From positions 1 through 7,189 of the forward strand of contig JAABRJ010000039.1 of NCBI GenBank assembly GCA_011390985.1: a DNA stretch of 7,189 bases, in the 5' to 3' direction. Of this stretch, positions 1-6,234 are shown piece by piece (the stretch's first letter is position 1; each line of letters starts with the position of its first letter). This stretch comes from Desulfobacteraceae bacterium. Its GTDB lineage: Bacteria > Desulfobacterota > Desulfobacteria > Desulfobacterales > JAABRJ01. A program made the translations under genes and the position numbers. The notes beneath the pieces are model-generated. The model did no database searches. It saw only the letters and a program-made list of their open reading frames with translations, and had not been told where the DNA came from.

Positions 1-2
1 GG

Positions 3-164
3 GTCTGGCAGCTCAAAAAAATGTACGGCAAGGAATACATGGGGGTGGTGCGGTCGACCTTTCTGATCACCCCGGAGGGCGTGATCGCGAAAAGCTGGGA
101 GAAGGTCAAGGTCAAAAACCACGCCAGGGCAGTCCAGAACGCCCTCTGCGAGCTGAAAGCATGA
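3..164 (+). CDS. bcp: Thioredoxin-dependent peroxiredoxin, Bcp/PrxQ type (C-terminal part only)
   Basis: Only the last 53 codons are in the window, reading in the third frame from the left edge and ending at the TGA at 162-164. The visible protein begins VWQLKKMYGKEYMGVVRSTF and continues with LITPEG and KVKVKNHA. This matches the end of the Bcp/PrxQ peroxiredoxins, where the KKMYGKEYMG...RSTFLI segment and the terminal KVKVxxHA helix are typical. Members of this family reduce hydrogen peroxide and organic hydroperoxides in the cytoplasm, using thioredoxin as donor. The peroxidatic cysteine region lies upstream of the window, so catalytic competence cannot be judged. The stop codon overlaps the start of the following deacetylase gene (ATGA at 161-164), which implies co-transcription and translational coupling. 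The family call rests on this short but characteristic tail. Confidence 0.85.
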   Translation, partial: VWQLKKMYGKEYMGVVRSTFLITPEGVIAKSWEKVKVKNHARAVQNALCELKA

Positions 165-1183
165 TTCTCCATGACCCCCATCGCCGGCTGAGCCTGAGGG
201 ACTTCGGGATCACGATCCCCATCGCGGACGACCGCGCCGAAAAAACTCTGGCGGTCCTCAAGGCCCACCCGTGGCTGGGCCCGCGGGTCGCCCGCTGGTA
301 CCGAACCTCGGGGGCCGAGGGTGTCACCCGCGCGGACCTGCTGCGGGCCCACAGCCCAGGGTATGTGGAGAGGCTCTTCGGCGACGGTCTGGAGCAGGAG
401 ATTGTGCGCACCTACGAGCTGGTCGATGCCCGCGGGCGCCCCAATCGCTACCATCCCGAGCTTGCCCGGCGGCCGTTGAGCGGGATCCTGGAGCGGACCG
501 TAGGCATCGTGAGCGGCACCTGGCAATGCTGTCGGATGGCCCTGGCCGAAGGGTTCTGTTTTTACTTCGGGGGCGGGATGCACCACGGCCAGCTGGATTT
601 CGGCAACGGGTTCTGCCTGCTGAACGACATCGTTGTGGCCATCCGCAAACTGCAGGCCGACGGGCTGATCCGCACCGCCTGGGTGGTCGACGTGGACGCC
701 CACAAGGGCGACGGCACCGCCGCCCTGACCCGCGACGACCCGACCATCTTGACCCTCAGCGTCCACATGGCCCGCGGCTGGCCCCTGGACGGTGCGCCCC
801 GCGACCCCCAGGGTGTCCCCAACCCCTCGTTTATCCCCAGCGACATCGATATCCCCATCGAGTCGGGGGAAGAAGACCAATATGTGGCGCGCCTGGCGGC
901 GGGCCTGGCGCAGATGGACGCGGCGCTGCCGGCGCCGGAGATCGCCGTGGTGGTCTGCGGCGCCGACCCCTACGAAAAGGACGGGCTGCCCTCGACCGCC
1001 GGCCTTAACCTGACCCTGGCGCAGCTCGACGCCCGCGACCGGCTGGTCTACCACTTCCTCAAATCCCGCCGAATCCCCCAGGCCTATCTCATGGCCGGGG
1101 GCTACGGCCCGCATGTCTGGGAGGTCTATGCCCAGTTCCTGCCCTGGGCCCTGCTGGATCATCTTTCCGCCGAGGTCCCCTGA
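161..1183 (+). CDS. Histone deacetylase superfamily (HDAC/AcuC/AphA) zinc hydrolase
   Basis: This 340-residue protein has the arginase/deacetylase fold signature of the HDAC superfamily and a usual length for a single-domain member. The visible catalytic elements, in order, are the tandem histidines in GGGMHHG (H141, H142), the GFCLLND segment (150-156), the zinc ligands in DVDAHKGDG (D179, H181), the third zinc ligand in CGADPYEKD (D269), and the transition-state tyrosine in MAGGYG (Y315). All key residues are therefore present and the enzyme should be active. Bacterial relatives remove acetyl groups from acetylpolyamines, acetyl-lysine on proteins (AcuC acting on acetyl-CoA synthetase) or other small amides; the substrate here cannot be read from sequence. 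No signal peptide is visible, so it is probably cytoplasmic. The ATG overlaps the TGA of the upstream peroxiredoxin gene by 4 nt, so the two are almost certainly coupled. A strong hairpin follows 36 nt after the stop. Confidence 0.88.
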   Translation: MILHDPHRRLSLRDFGITIPIADDRAEKTLAVLKAHPWLGPRVARWYRTSGAEGVTRADLLRAHSPGYVERLFGDGLEQEIVRTYELVDARGRPNRYHPELARRPLSGILERTVGIVSGTWQCCRMALAEGFCFYFGGGMHHGQLDFGNGFCLLNDIVVAIRKLQADGLIRTAWVVDVDAHKGDGTAALTRDDPTILTLSVHMARGWPLDGAPRDPQGVPNPSFIPSDIDIPIESGEEDQYVARLAAGLAQMDAALPAPEIAVVVCGADPYEKDGLPSTAGLNLTLAQLDARDRLVYHFLKSRRIPQAYLMAGGYGPHVWEVYAQFLPWALLDHLSAEVP

Positions 1184-1218
1184 TGGCAGGCGCCACAGCC
1201 GTCGATGCGTCGGAACAG

Positions 1219-1262
1219 TTCGGGCCTTCAACCGCGCTTGGGGTTGAAGGCCCGAAGCTTTT
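1219..1262. terminator. Perfect 14-bp hairpin between convergent genes, probable intrinsic terminator
   Basis: The arms TTCGGGCCTTCAAC (1219-1232) and GTTGAAGGCCCGAA (1243-1256) are exact reverse complements around a 10-nt loop. On the plus strand a short T-run (1259-1262) follows one GC pair of bases later, as expected of a factor-independent terminator for the peroxiredoxin-deacetylase transcript. On the minus strand no T-run follows, so termination of ssb there would be weaker or would need help. The hairpin lies 35 nt past the deacetylase stop and 38 nt past the ssb stop, so one structure probably serves both convergent units. Confidence 0.8.
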
Positions 1263-1294
1263 CAGGCAATCGCTTTTTCGGCAGCCCGCCTGCT

Positions 1295-1762
1295 TCAGAA
1301 GGGGATGTCGTCCTCGGTGGTGTCGGGGTAGGGCGGCCCGGGATAGTCGCCCCCGCCGCCCCCACTGGCGCCGCCGCTTCCGCTTCCGCTGCCGCCTCCG
1401 GCGGCCATCGGACGGCCGGAATCCTGCTGGTTGCGGTCGCCCAGGAACTGCACGTCGCTGGCGACGATCTCGGTGGTGTAGCGGGTCACGCCGTCCTTTT
1501 CCCAGCTGCGGGTCTGGAGGCGGCCCTCGATGTAGACCTGGCGGCCCTTGTTGAGATACTGGCCGCAGATCTCGCCCATCTTGCCGAACACCACGATGCG
1601 GTGCCACTCGGTGCGCTCTTTTTTCTCGCCGGTGTTCTTGTCCTTCCATTCATCGGAGGTGGCGATGCTGAAGTTGGCGATGGCGCGTCCGTCGGTGGTA
1701 TAGCGAACTTCGGGGTCGCGGCCCAGCCGGCCGACCAGAATGACCTTGTTGATGCCTGCCAT
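1295..1762 (-). CDS. ssb: Single-stranded DNA-binding protein
   Basis: This encodes a 155-residue SSB that coats single-stranded DNA during replication, recombination and repair and recruits partner proteins. The OB-fold occupies about residues 1-107 and starts MAGINKVILVGRLGRDPEVR, the classic bacterial SSB opening. It includes the conserved WHRIVVFGK strand with W54 and the GRLQTRSW segment used in DNA binding. Residues 111-149 form a low-complexity Gly/Ser-rich and then Pro/Tyr linker. The protein ends in the acidic tip DDIPF, the docking peptide for RecQ, RecO, PriA, DNA polymerase III chi and others. The length is normal for a homotetrameric SSB. A GGGAGGAA ribosome site (1768-1775 on the complement) sits 5 nt before the ATG, which fixes the start. 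The gene stands alone, convergent with the deacetylase and divergent from the transporter, and has its own promoter candidate. Confidence 0.97.
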   Translation of the reverse strand: MAGINKVILVGRLGRDPEVRYTTDGRAIANFSIATSDEWKDKNTGEKKERTEWHRIVVFGKMGEICGQYLNKGRQVYIEGRLQTRSWEKDGVTRYTTEIVASDVQFLGDRNQQDSGRPMAAGGGSGSGSGGASGGGGGDYPGPPYPDTTEDDIPF

Positions 1763-1800
1763 GTGCGTTCCTCCCAGTGCTCAAAGGGGTTTCAATCCGT

Positions 1801-1810
1801 GTTTGCAAAC
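1801..1810. repeat. 10-bp perfect palindrome GTTTGCAAAC in the ssb leader
   Basis: GTTTGCAAAC is a perfect palindrome located about 20 nt downstream of the predicted ssb transcription start and about 40 nt before the start codon. It could be a repressor operator or a small RNA hairpin. It does not resemble the E. coli SOS box (CTG-N10-CAG with an AT-rich centre). The function is unknown, and a chance occurrence is possible. Confidence 0.35.
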
Positions 1811-1836
1811 GGGGCGCAACGGCCCGCTGCCTGTTC

Positions 1837-1865
1837 TTGTTACCGAAAAGCCCGCGGGATGTCAA
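1837..1865 (-). promoter_or_regulatory. Probable sigma70-type promoter of ssb
   Basis: Reading the minus strand, a perfect -35 box TTGACA (1865-1860) is followed after exactly 17 nt by TAACAA (1842-1837), a weaker -10 match that keeps T and A at its first two positions. Transcription would start near 1830, giving an ssb leader of roughly 68 nt. The match is good at -35 and mediocre at -10. No competing promoter upstream of ssb looks better. Confidence 0.5.
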
Positions 1866-1938
1866 ACCCGACCGGGGCTGCGGCAGGCCGCCGAATTCAA
1901 TTTACAACAGCCGGCGATCCCTGTTAGAGGAAACTTAA

Positions 1939-1998
1939 ATGCCCAACCCTTTTGCCGGCGTCCGCTGCAAGGCCGCGCGGCCGGGCAAATTTACCTAA
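1939..1998 (+). CDS. Possible 19-residue leader ORF upstream of the transporter gene
   Basis: An ATG at 1939 is preceded, 7 nt away, by an AGAGGA ribosome-site-like sequence (1926-1931). It opens a 19-codon frame (peptide MPNPFAGVRCKAARPGKFT) that ends at the TAA at 1996-1998. The frame is the same as that of the EamA gene, which starts 30 nt after this stop. This is notable because the EamA start itself has no visible ribosome site. The peptide has no recognisable family, no run of a single amino acid that would suggest classical attenuation, and no membrane segment. It may be a translated leader peptide, or simply chance in an intergenic region. Confidence 0.25.
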   Translation: MPNPFAGVRCKAARPGKFT

Positions 1999-2028
1999 AA
2001 TTAATCCAGTGCCGGTCAGACAGCGCCT

Positions 2029-2982
2029 ATGAAGTTTAGCCGCCCGTTCAAAATCGCCAACCCGGGCTACCTGTATGTCATGCTGGCCGCGATTTTATGG
2101 GCGACCTCCGGCACGGCCGCCAAAATGCTCTTTTCCCACGGGATCTCGCCCTTTCAGCTGATCCAGCTGCGCCTGGGGATCGCCGGCGCTTTTCTCTTTG
2201 TCTGGCTGGCACTGCGGCGGCCCGCGCTGCTGCGGATCGCCCGACGCGATCTGCTCTATTTTGCCCTGCTCGGCGGCGGCGCCCTGGCGGCCGCCCAGTT
2301 CACCTACCTTTTCGCCATCAGCCGGGTCAACGTCGCCACCGCCATCTTGCTGCAGTACCTCTCGCCGACCTTCATTGCCATCTACGCCGCGGTTTTCACC
2401 CGCGAGTATCCCGACCGGACCACCCTCACCGCCATTATCGGGGCGGTGGCCGGCTGCTACCTGGTGGTCGGGGCCTACGATCTGGACGTGCTCTCCCTCA
2501 ACGCCCTGGGTATTTTAAGCGGGTTGATGTCGGCCGTGACCTTTGCCTGGTACGCGATTCAGGGGGAATCCGGGATGCGCCGCTATCCGCCGCTGACCGT
2601 CCTTTTCTACGCCCTGCTGTTCGCCTTTCTAACCTGGAACCTGCTGCACCCGCCCTTGGGCGCCTTTTTCAGCCCCTATACGCCGGGGGACTGGGGCTGG
2701 ATTCTCTATATCGGGGTGATGGGCACGCTGCTGCCCTTCGGGTTCTTTTTTCAGGGGGTCACCCGCATCCGCGCCACCCGCGCCAGCATCACGGCCACCC
2801 TGGAGCCCATTGCGGCCGCCGTCATTTCGTATTTCCTGCTGCACGAGGCCCTTACCCCGCTCCAGCTCCTGGGCGGGGCGCTGGTGATTGGGTCGGTGGT
2901 GCTGCTGCAGGTCCGGCAGGAGCTGGGGCCGGTGGCCCCCGGCGAGCCGGCGCGCAGGCCCGCAGAGGCGGATCAGGCATGA
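2029..2982 (+). CDS. EamA-domain transporter of the drug/metabolite (DMT) superfamily
   Basis: This 317-residue integral membrane protein has the two-repeat, ten-helix architecture of EamA (DUF6) permeases. The first EamA repeat is at about residues 14-147, with the hallmark LWATSGTAAK near its start. The second is at about 158-294 and ends with the highly typical LEPIAAAVISYFLLHEALT and a final helix around 277-295. A charged, Ala/Pro-rich cytoplasmic tail follows. Relatives export amino acids, nucleosides or other metabolites from the cytoplasm; the substrate cannot be predicted. The ATG at 2029 is the first possible start, because in-frame stops lie at 2002-2004 and 1996-1998, but no clear ribosome site precedes it. 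The stop overlaps the start of the next gene (ATGA), so the two genes are co-translated. A TAAAAT box at 1996-2001 could be a -10 element, but no convincing -35 accompanies it. Confidence 0.93.
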   Translation: MKFSRPFKIANPGYLYVMLAAILWATSGTAAKMLFSHGISPFQLIQLRLGIAGAFLFVWLALRRPALLRIARRDLLYFALLGGGALAAAQFTYLFAISRVNVATAILLQYLSPTFIAIYAAVFTREYPDRTTLTAIIGAVAGCYLVVGAYDLDVLSLNALGILSGLMSAVTFAWYAIQGESGMRRYPPLTVLFYALLFAFLTWNLLHPPLGAFFSPYTPGDWGWILYIGVMGTLLPFGFFFQGVTRIRATRASITATLEPIAAAVISYFLLHEALTPLQLLGGALVIGSVVLLQVRQELGPVAPGEPARRPAEADQA

Positions 2983-4154
2983 ACGTCGCCGCTGACAAGC
3001 CGCTGCAGAAACGGATCAAGCGGCACGTCAGCGGCCCGGTGCACACCTTTTTCGTGGTCGTCGCGCCAGGGCTTGAAGCGCTCTGCCGAAGGGAGCTTGC
3101 GGCCCTTTTTGGCGACGGCCGCAGTTTGACACTGGTTCCCGGCGGGGTCAGCTTTGAAGGGCGCCTGGAGGACCTGTATCTGGCCAACCTGCAGTTGCGC
3201 ACCGCATCCCGGGTGCTGATGCGCATCGCGGCGTTCAAGGCCGTCGGGTTTAGCGCCCTGGAAAAGCGGCTGCGGGAGATTCCCTGGGAGCTTTACCTGC
3301 CGACCGGCGAGGTGCCGGCCGTGCACGTGACCGCCCGGCACTCCCGGCTCTATCACAGCCAGGCGGTGGCCGAGCGCGTCCGTGCCGCCGTCGCCGACCG
3401 GTTCGTGGTCTCGGCGGGCGGCCCCGCCGCCCCCCAGCAGGTGTTTGTCCGCCTGCTGGATGACCGCCTGACCCTCTCCCTGGACAGCAGCGGGGAGAAC
3501 CTCTACAAACGGGGCATCAAGACCCACGGCGGCCGCGCGCCGTTGCGGGAAACGCTGGCGGCCGCGATTTTGCAGATCGCCGCCTACAGCGGCGGGGAAC
3601 CGCTGCTGGACCCGATGTGCGGCAGCGGGACCTTCTGCCTGGAGGCCGCCCTGATGGCGGCCCGCATTGCCCCCGGGCGCCTGCGGTCCTTCGCCTTCAT
3701 GCGCTGGCCGGCCTTTCGCCCTGCCCGCTGGCGGCACCTGCTGCGGGAAGCCGATGCCGCCGTAGTTGTCCCCGTCCGCCGCCGGATTTTCGCGCTGGAC
3801 AAATCCCCCCAAAGCGTCCAACATCTCGCGCAAACGCTGGAAACAAAGGGGCTTACGGCATGGGTCGGGGTGGAACAGGGTGACTTTTTCGAATTGGACC
3901 CGCGGCCGCTGACCGCTGGCACCGGGCTGGTGGTGATCAACCCGCCCTACGGGCGTCGCCTGGGAACACCGGCCGCCAGCGCGCACCTGTTCCGCCAGAT
4001 CCTGGGCCGGTTGCAGGCGGTTTACCCGGGGTGGCGCTGTGCGCTGATCGCACCGGATAGCAAACTGACCGAGGACCTGCCGTTTGCGCTGCGCATCGTC
4101 CCGCTGACCCACGGCGGCCTGCGCCTGCCGCTGCTGGTCGGCCGGATTCCCTGA
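2979..4154 (+). CDS. RlmL-like THUMP-domain rRNA guanine-N2 methyltransferase (COG0116)
   Basis: This 391-residue SAM-dependent RNA methyltransferase combines an N-terminal THUMP-containing RNA-binding region (about residues 22-170, including RHSRLYHSQAVAERV) with a UPF0020-type Rossmann methyltransferase domain (about 175-390). The SAM-binding loop DPMCGSGTFCLEAA is at 211-224 and the catalytic NPPYGRRL at 321-328. NPPY is the motif typical of exocyclic N2 methylation of guanine. By family it probably makes m2G in 23S rRNA, the role of the N-terminal half of E. coli RlmKL (G2445). It has the short, single-enzyme form found in many bacteria (compare YpsC of Bacillus, about 385 residues) and lacks the C-terminal RlmK methyltransferase. 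The frame stays open upstream to 2097 inside the transporter gene. The ATG at 2979, overlapping the transporter stop by 4 nt, is the sensible start because the family homology begins just after it. Confidence 0.9.
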   Translation: MNVAADKPLQKRIKRHVSGPVHTFFVVVAPGLEALCRRELAALFGDGRSLTLVPGGVSFEGRLEDLYLANLQLRTASRVLMRIAAFKAVGFSALEKRLREIPWELYLPTGEVPAVHVTARHSRLYHSQAVAERVRAAVADRFVVSAGGPAAPQQVFVRLLDDRLTLSLDSSGENLYKRGIKTHGGRAPLRETLAAAILQIAAYSGGEPLLDPMCGSGTFCLEAALMAARIAPGRLRSFAFMRWPAFRPARWRHLLREADAAVVVPVRRRIFALDKSPQSVQHLAQTLETKGLTAWVGVEQGDFFELDPRPLTAGTGLVVINPPYGRRLGTPAASAHLFRQILGRLQAVYPGWRCALIAPDSKLTEDLPFALRIVPLTHGGLRLPLLVGRIP

Positions 4155-4175
4155 GGGGCCGTCGGGTCCCGGGGG

Positions 4176-4193
4176 CAAGCGGCTTGATTTTTT
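4176..4193 (+). terminator. Weak candidate terminator after the methyltransferase gene
   Basis: A run of six T residues (4188-4193) follows a short CAAG/CTTG stem with a 3-nt loop (4176-4186). A second 6-pair stem including one G-U lies just upstream (4156-4171). Neither stem is strong alone, but the position 22-40 nt past the methyltransferase stop and ahead of gpmA fits a transcription end. Confidence 0.35.
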
Positions 4194-4209
4194 GTAGTGC
4201 CGATACAAC

Positions 4210-4215
4210 TATAAA
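4210..4215 (+). promoter_or_regulatory. Candidate -10 box (TATAAA) for the gpmA transcript
   Basis: TATAAA lies in an AT-rich island within otherwise GC-rich intergenic DNA, 114 nt before gpmA. The best -35-like sequence, TTGATT at 4184-4189, is 20 nt away, longer than the usual 17. The call is therefore tentative; the rest of the 4155-4329 gap shows nothing else clear apart from the gpmA ribosome site. Confidence 0.3.
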
Positions 4216-4329
4216 GCGAGGTGCCGACCGGGTCGCCGCGGCTCTGATTCTCAGTTTACTTACGGGATTCTTTGCGCCGCCCGACTCAACTCCCGTTGAC
4301 CCCCAACCGCCGCCAAGGAGGCCCCCCCT

Positions 4330-5079
4330 ATGTTCCAACTCGTTTTGCTGCGACACGGCGAGAGCGTCTGGAACCGTGAAAACCGGTTCACCGGATGGAC
4401 CGACGTGGATCTGACCGCCAAAGGGGTCGCCGAGGCCGGCGACGCCGCCCGGCTCCTGTCGGCCGAGGGCTTCACGTTTGACGTGGCTTACACCTCGGTG
4501 CTCAAACGGGCCATCCGGACCCTCTGGATCGTGATGGACGCGATGGACCTGATGTGGATTCCGGTGATCCGCAACTGGCGCCTGAATGAACGCCACTACG
4601 GGGCGCTGCAGGGGCTCAACAAGGCCGAGACCGCCGCCCGCCACGGTGAGGAGCAGGTGCACGTCTGGCGCCGCAGCTACGACACTCCCCCGCCGCCGCT
4701 GGACCCCGGGGACGAGCGCCATCCCGGCCGGGACCCGCGCTACCGCGACCTGGCCCCCGAGGAGATCCCCTGCACGGAATCCCTCAAGGACACCGTTGGG
4801 CGCTTCCTGCCCTATTTTCACCAGGAAATCGCGCCTGCCGTCCGCCAGGGCCGCCGGGTGCTGATCGCCGCCCATGGCAACTCCCTGCGGGCGCTGGTCA
4901 AACACCTCGACGCGCTTTCCGATCAGGCGGTCACCACCCTGAATATCCCCACCGGAGTGCCCCTCGTTTACGAACTGGACAACTCTCTCAAGACCATCGG
5001 CAGCCGCTATCTGGGCGACCAGGCGGCCGTTGCAGCCGCCGTCCGGGCGGTGGCCGACCAGGCCAAAAAACAAACCTGA
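4330..5079 (+). CDS. gpmA: 2,3-bisphosphoglycerate-dependent phosphoglycerate mutase
   Basis: This 249-residue cytoplasmic enzyme interconverts 3- and 2-phosphoglycerate in glycolysis and gluconeogenesis through a phosphohistidine intermediate. The phosphate pocket LLRHGES carries the phosphorylated H9 with R8. ENRFTGWTDVDLT (17-29), the catalytic NERHYGALQGLNKAET (86-101, acid E87), DERHPGRDPRY (128-138), PCTESL (147-152) and the second histidine in IAAHGNSLRALVKHL (H182) all follow the well-conserved GpmA pattern. LNIPTGVPLVYEL (204-216) closes the catalytic core, and an Ala-rich tail with Lys-Lys-Gln-Thr ends the protein. The length equals that of E. coli GpmA (about 250), and all expected catalytic residues are present. 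A textbook AAGGAGG (4315-4321) lies 8 nt before the ATG. This is the first gene of a possible five-gene run; the next start is 32 nt downstream. Confidence 0.97.
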   Translation: MFQLVLLRHGESVWNRENRFTGWTDVDLTAKGVAEAGDAARLLSAEGFTFDVAYTSVLKRAIRTLWIVMDAMDLMWIPVIRNWRLNERHYGALQGLNKAETAARHGEEQVHVWRRSYDTPPPPLDPGDERHPGRDPRYRDLAPEEIPCTESLKDTVGRFLPYFHQEIAPAVRQGRRVLIAAHGNSLRALVKHLDALSDQAVTTLNIPTGVPLVYELDNSLKTIGSRYLGDQAAVAAAVRAVADQAKKQT

Positions 5080-5111
5080 GCCTGCCGCCGGTGCGGCGCA
5101 AGGAGGCTGTC

Positions 5112-5426
5112 ATGCTGGCCAAGATACTCATCAAACGGCGGTTCAAAAAAGGGTGCAACAAGGAAGTCCTGGCGCTTTTGAACGAGTTCCGGGCGGGGGC
5201 CATGAACCAGCGGGGCTACATCTCCGGTGAAACCCTGGTGGACAGCCGCGACCCCCAGACCCTGGTGGTGATCGGCACCTGGCAGGACATGGACTCCTGG
5301 CACCGCTGGAAGGAGAACCGGGCCCGCCGGACCTTCGAGGCCATGATGGAAATCTACCAGGAGGGGCCCGCCCAGTACGAGGAATACTTTCTGGGGGTTC
5401 CCGGCACCCATGAGGGCGATGAGTGA
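5112..5426 (+). CDS. ABM-domain (antibiotic biosynthesis monooxygenase-like) small protein
   Basis: This 104-residue protein resembles the ABM dimeric alpha+beta-barrel family. An N-terminal strand (MLAKILIKRRF) is followed by a helix with FRAGAMNQRGY, then GYISGETLVDSRDPQTLVVIGTW, and a helix with MDSWHRWKENRARRTF. That order (strand, helix, GYxxGE strand, strand ending in W, helix with WxxW) is what ABM proteins show. Members include quinol monooxygenases and haem-degrading HmoA/IsdG-type enzymes, but many have no known activity, and none of their specific catalytic residues can be confirmed here. The ATG at 5112 is preceded 5 nt upstream by AAGGAGG (5100-5106). The in-frame GTG at 5091 would place that ribosome site inside the gene, so 5112 is preferred. 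It sits between gpmA (32-nt gap) and the TatD gene (18-nt gap), probably in one transcript. Confidence 0.75.
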   Translation: MLAKILIKRRFKKGCNKEVLALLNEFRAGAMNQRGYISGETLVDSRDPQTLVVIGTWQDMDSWHRWKENRARRTFEAMMEIYQEGPAQYEEYFLGVPGTHEGDE

Positions 5427-5444
5427 AAGCCGTACGCCACAGCC

Positions 5445-6206
5445 ATGATCGTTGATACCCACGCTCATATCTGTGACCCGGTTTTCGACGCCGATCGGGC
5501 GGCCGTTCTGGAGCGCGCCCGCGCCGCGGGGGTTACCGCGGTGGTGGCGGTGGCTGAAACTCTGGCCGACGCCCGGCGCAACCTGCAGCTGGCCGAGTGC
5601 TTCCCGCAGATCAAGCCGGCCGCCGGGCTCTACCCGGCGCACCTGGACCTGGAGGCGGCGGCGGCTATGCGGGCTCTGATCCGGCGGGAGCGCCAACGCC
5701 TGGCGGCCATCGGCGAGGTGGGGCTGGACTACTGGCTGGTGGCGGATGAGGAGGGCCGGGCGCGCCAGCGGGAGATCTTCGCCGGGTTTATCGTCCTCGG
5801 ACGCGAGCTGGGCCTGCCGCTGAACGTCCACTCCCGCTCCGCCGGGCGCCAGGTGGTGGACCTGCTGCTGGCAAACGACGCCGCCAAAGTCCAGCTGCAT
5901 GCATTCGACGGCAAGGCCGCCGCCGCCCTGCCGGCGGTGGAGGCCGGTTTCTTTTTTTCGGTGCCGCCGTCGGTGGTGCGCTCCCGCCAAAAACAGAAGC
6001 TGGTCCGCCGCCTGCCCCTGGACTGCCTGCTGGTGGAAACCGACAGCCCGGTTCTGGGGCCGGACCCGGCGCTGCGCAACGAACCGGCCAACGTTGCGGC
6101 GGTAATCACCGCTTTGGCGGAACTCAAGCAGGTGCCCGCCGCGGTCCTGCGGGCGGCTGTGTACGCCAATACCCGCCGGCTTTACGGGGAGCGGGTCGCC
6201 CCCTGA
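5445..6206 (+). CDS. TatD-family metal-dependent hydrolase (putative DNase)
   Basis: This 253-residue protein belongs to the TatD/YcfH/YjjV family of the amidohydrolase superfamily, TIM barrels with a binuclear metal site. The ligands are all present: DTHAHICD near the N-terminus (H6, H8), the IGEVGLDYW segment (E91), LNVHSRSAG (H129), LHAFDG (H152) and VETDSPVLGP (D200). RNEPANV and a terminal ANTRRLYG (the usual DNxxRLF/YG) complete the pattern, and the length is typical. E. coli TatD has 3'-5' exonuclease activity and has been linked to repair of oxidised DNA; other family members are less well defined, so nuclease activity here is inferred from family. One difference is GLYPAHL where most relatives have GxHP(H/W). 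No good ribosome site precedes the ATG, so translation may be coupled to the ABM gene 18 nt upstream. A uracil-DNA glycosylase gene follows directly. Confidence 0.9.
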   Translation: MIVDTHAHICDPVFDADRAAVLERARAAGVTAVVAVAETLADARRNLQLAECFPQIKPAAGLYPAHLDLEAAAAMRALIRRERQRLAAIGEVGLDYWLVADEEGRARQREIFAGFIVLGRELGLPLNVHSRSAGRQVVDLLLANDAAKVQLHAFDGKAAAALPAVEAGFFFSVPPSVVRSRQKQKLVRRLPLDCLLVETDSPVLGPDPALRNEPANVAAVITALAELKQVPAAVLRAAVYANTRRLYGERVAP

Positions 6207-6234
6207 GGCGGCGCGCCGTGTGGAACGCGACCCC

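Noticed and set aside
271..1008. A 245-codon plus-strand frame inside the deacetylase gene.
   Set aside because: The translation is Arg/Pro/Gly-rich without motifs, and the overlapping frame contains all HDAC catalytic residues.
1370..1410. Short repeats (GGC/GCC/GCT runs) near the ssb 3' end.
   Set aside because: They encode the normal Gly/Ser-rich SSB linker and are not a separate repeat element.
1089..1927. Open frames overlapping ssb on both strands (for example 1089-1649 minus and 1205-1927 plus).
   Set aside because: The SSB frame shows an unmistakable OB-fold and acidic tip with a good ribosome site; the others are shadows.
1971..1982. 12-bp palindrome GGCCGCGCGGCC upstream of the transporter gene.
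   Set aside because: Such GC-only palindromes are frequent in this base composition, and no promoter or partner site aligns with it.
2097..2978. The methyltransferase frame is open 882 nt upstream inside the transporter gene, suggesting a 685-residue fusion protein.
   Set aside because: The upstream part is Arg/Pro/Gly-rich translation of the transporter gene in another frame with no family resemblance. The ATG at 2979 gives the normal family length and a 4-nt overlap.
5084..5097. Small stem GCCGC/GCGGC just before the ribosome site of the ABM gene.
   Set aside because: Only 5 bp in GC-rich spacer and it leaves the AAGGAGG free; too likely by chance.
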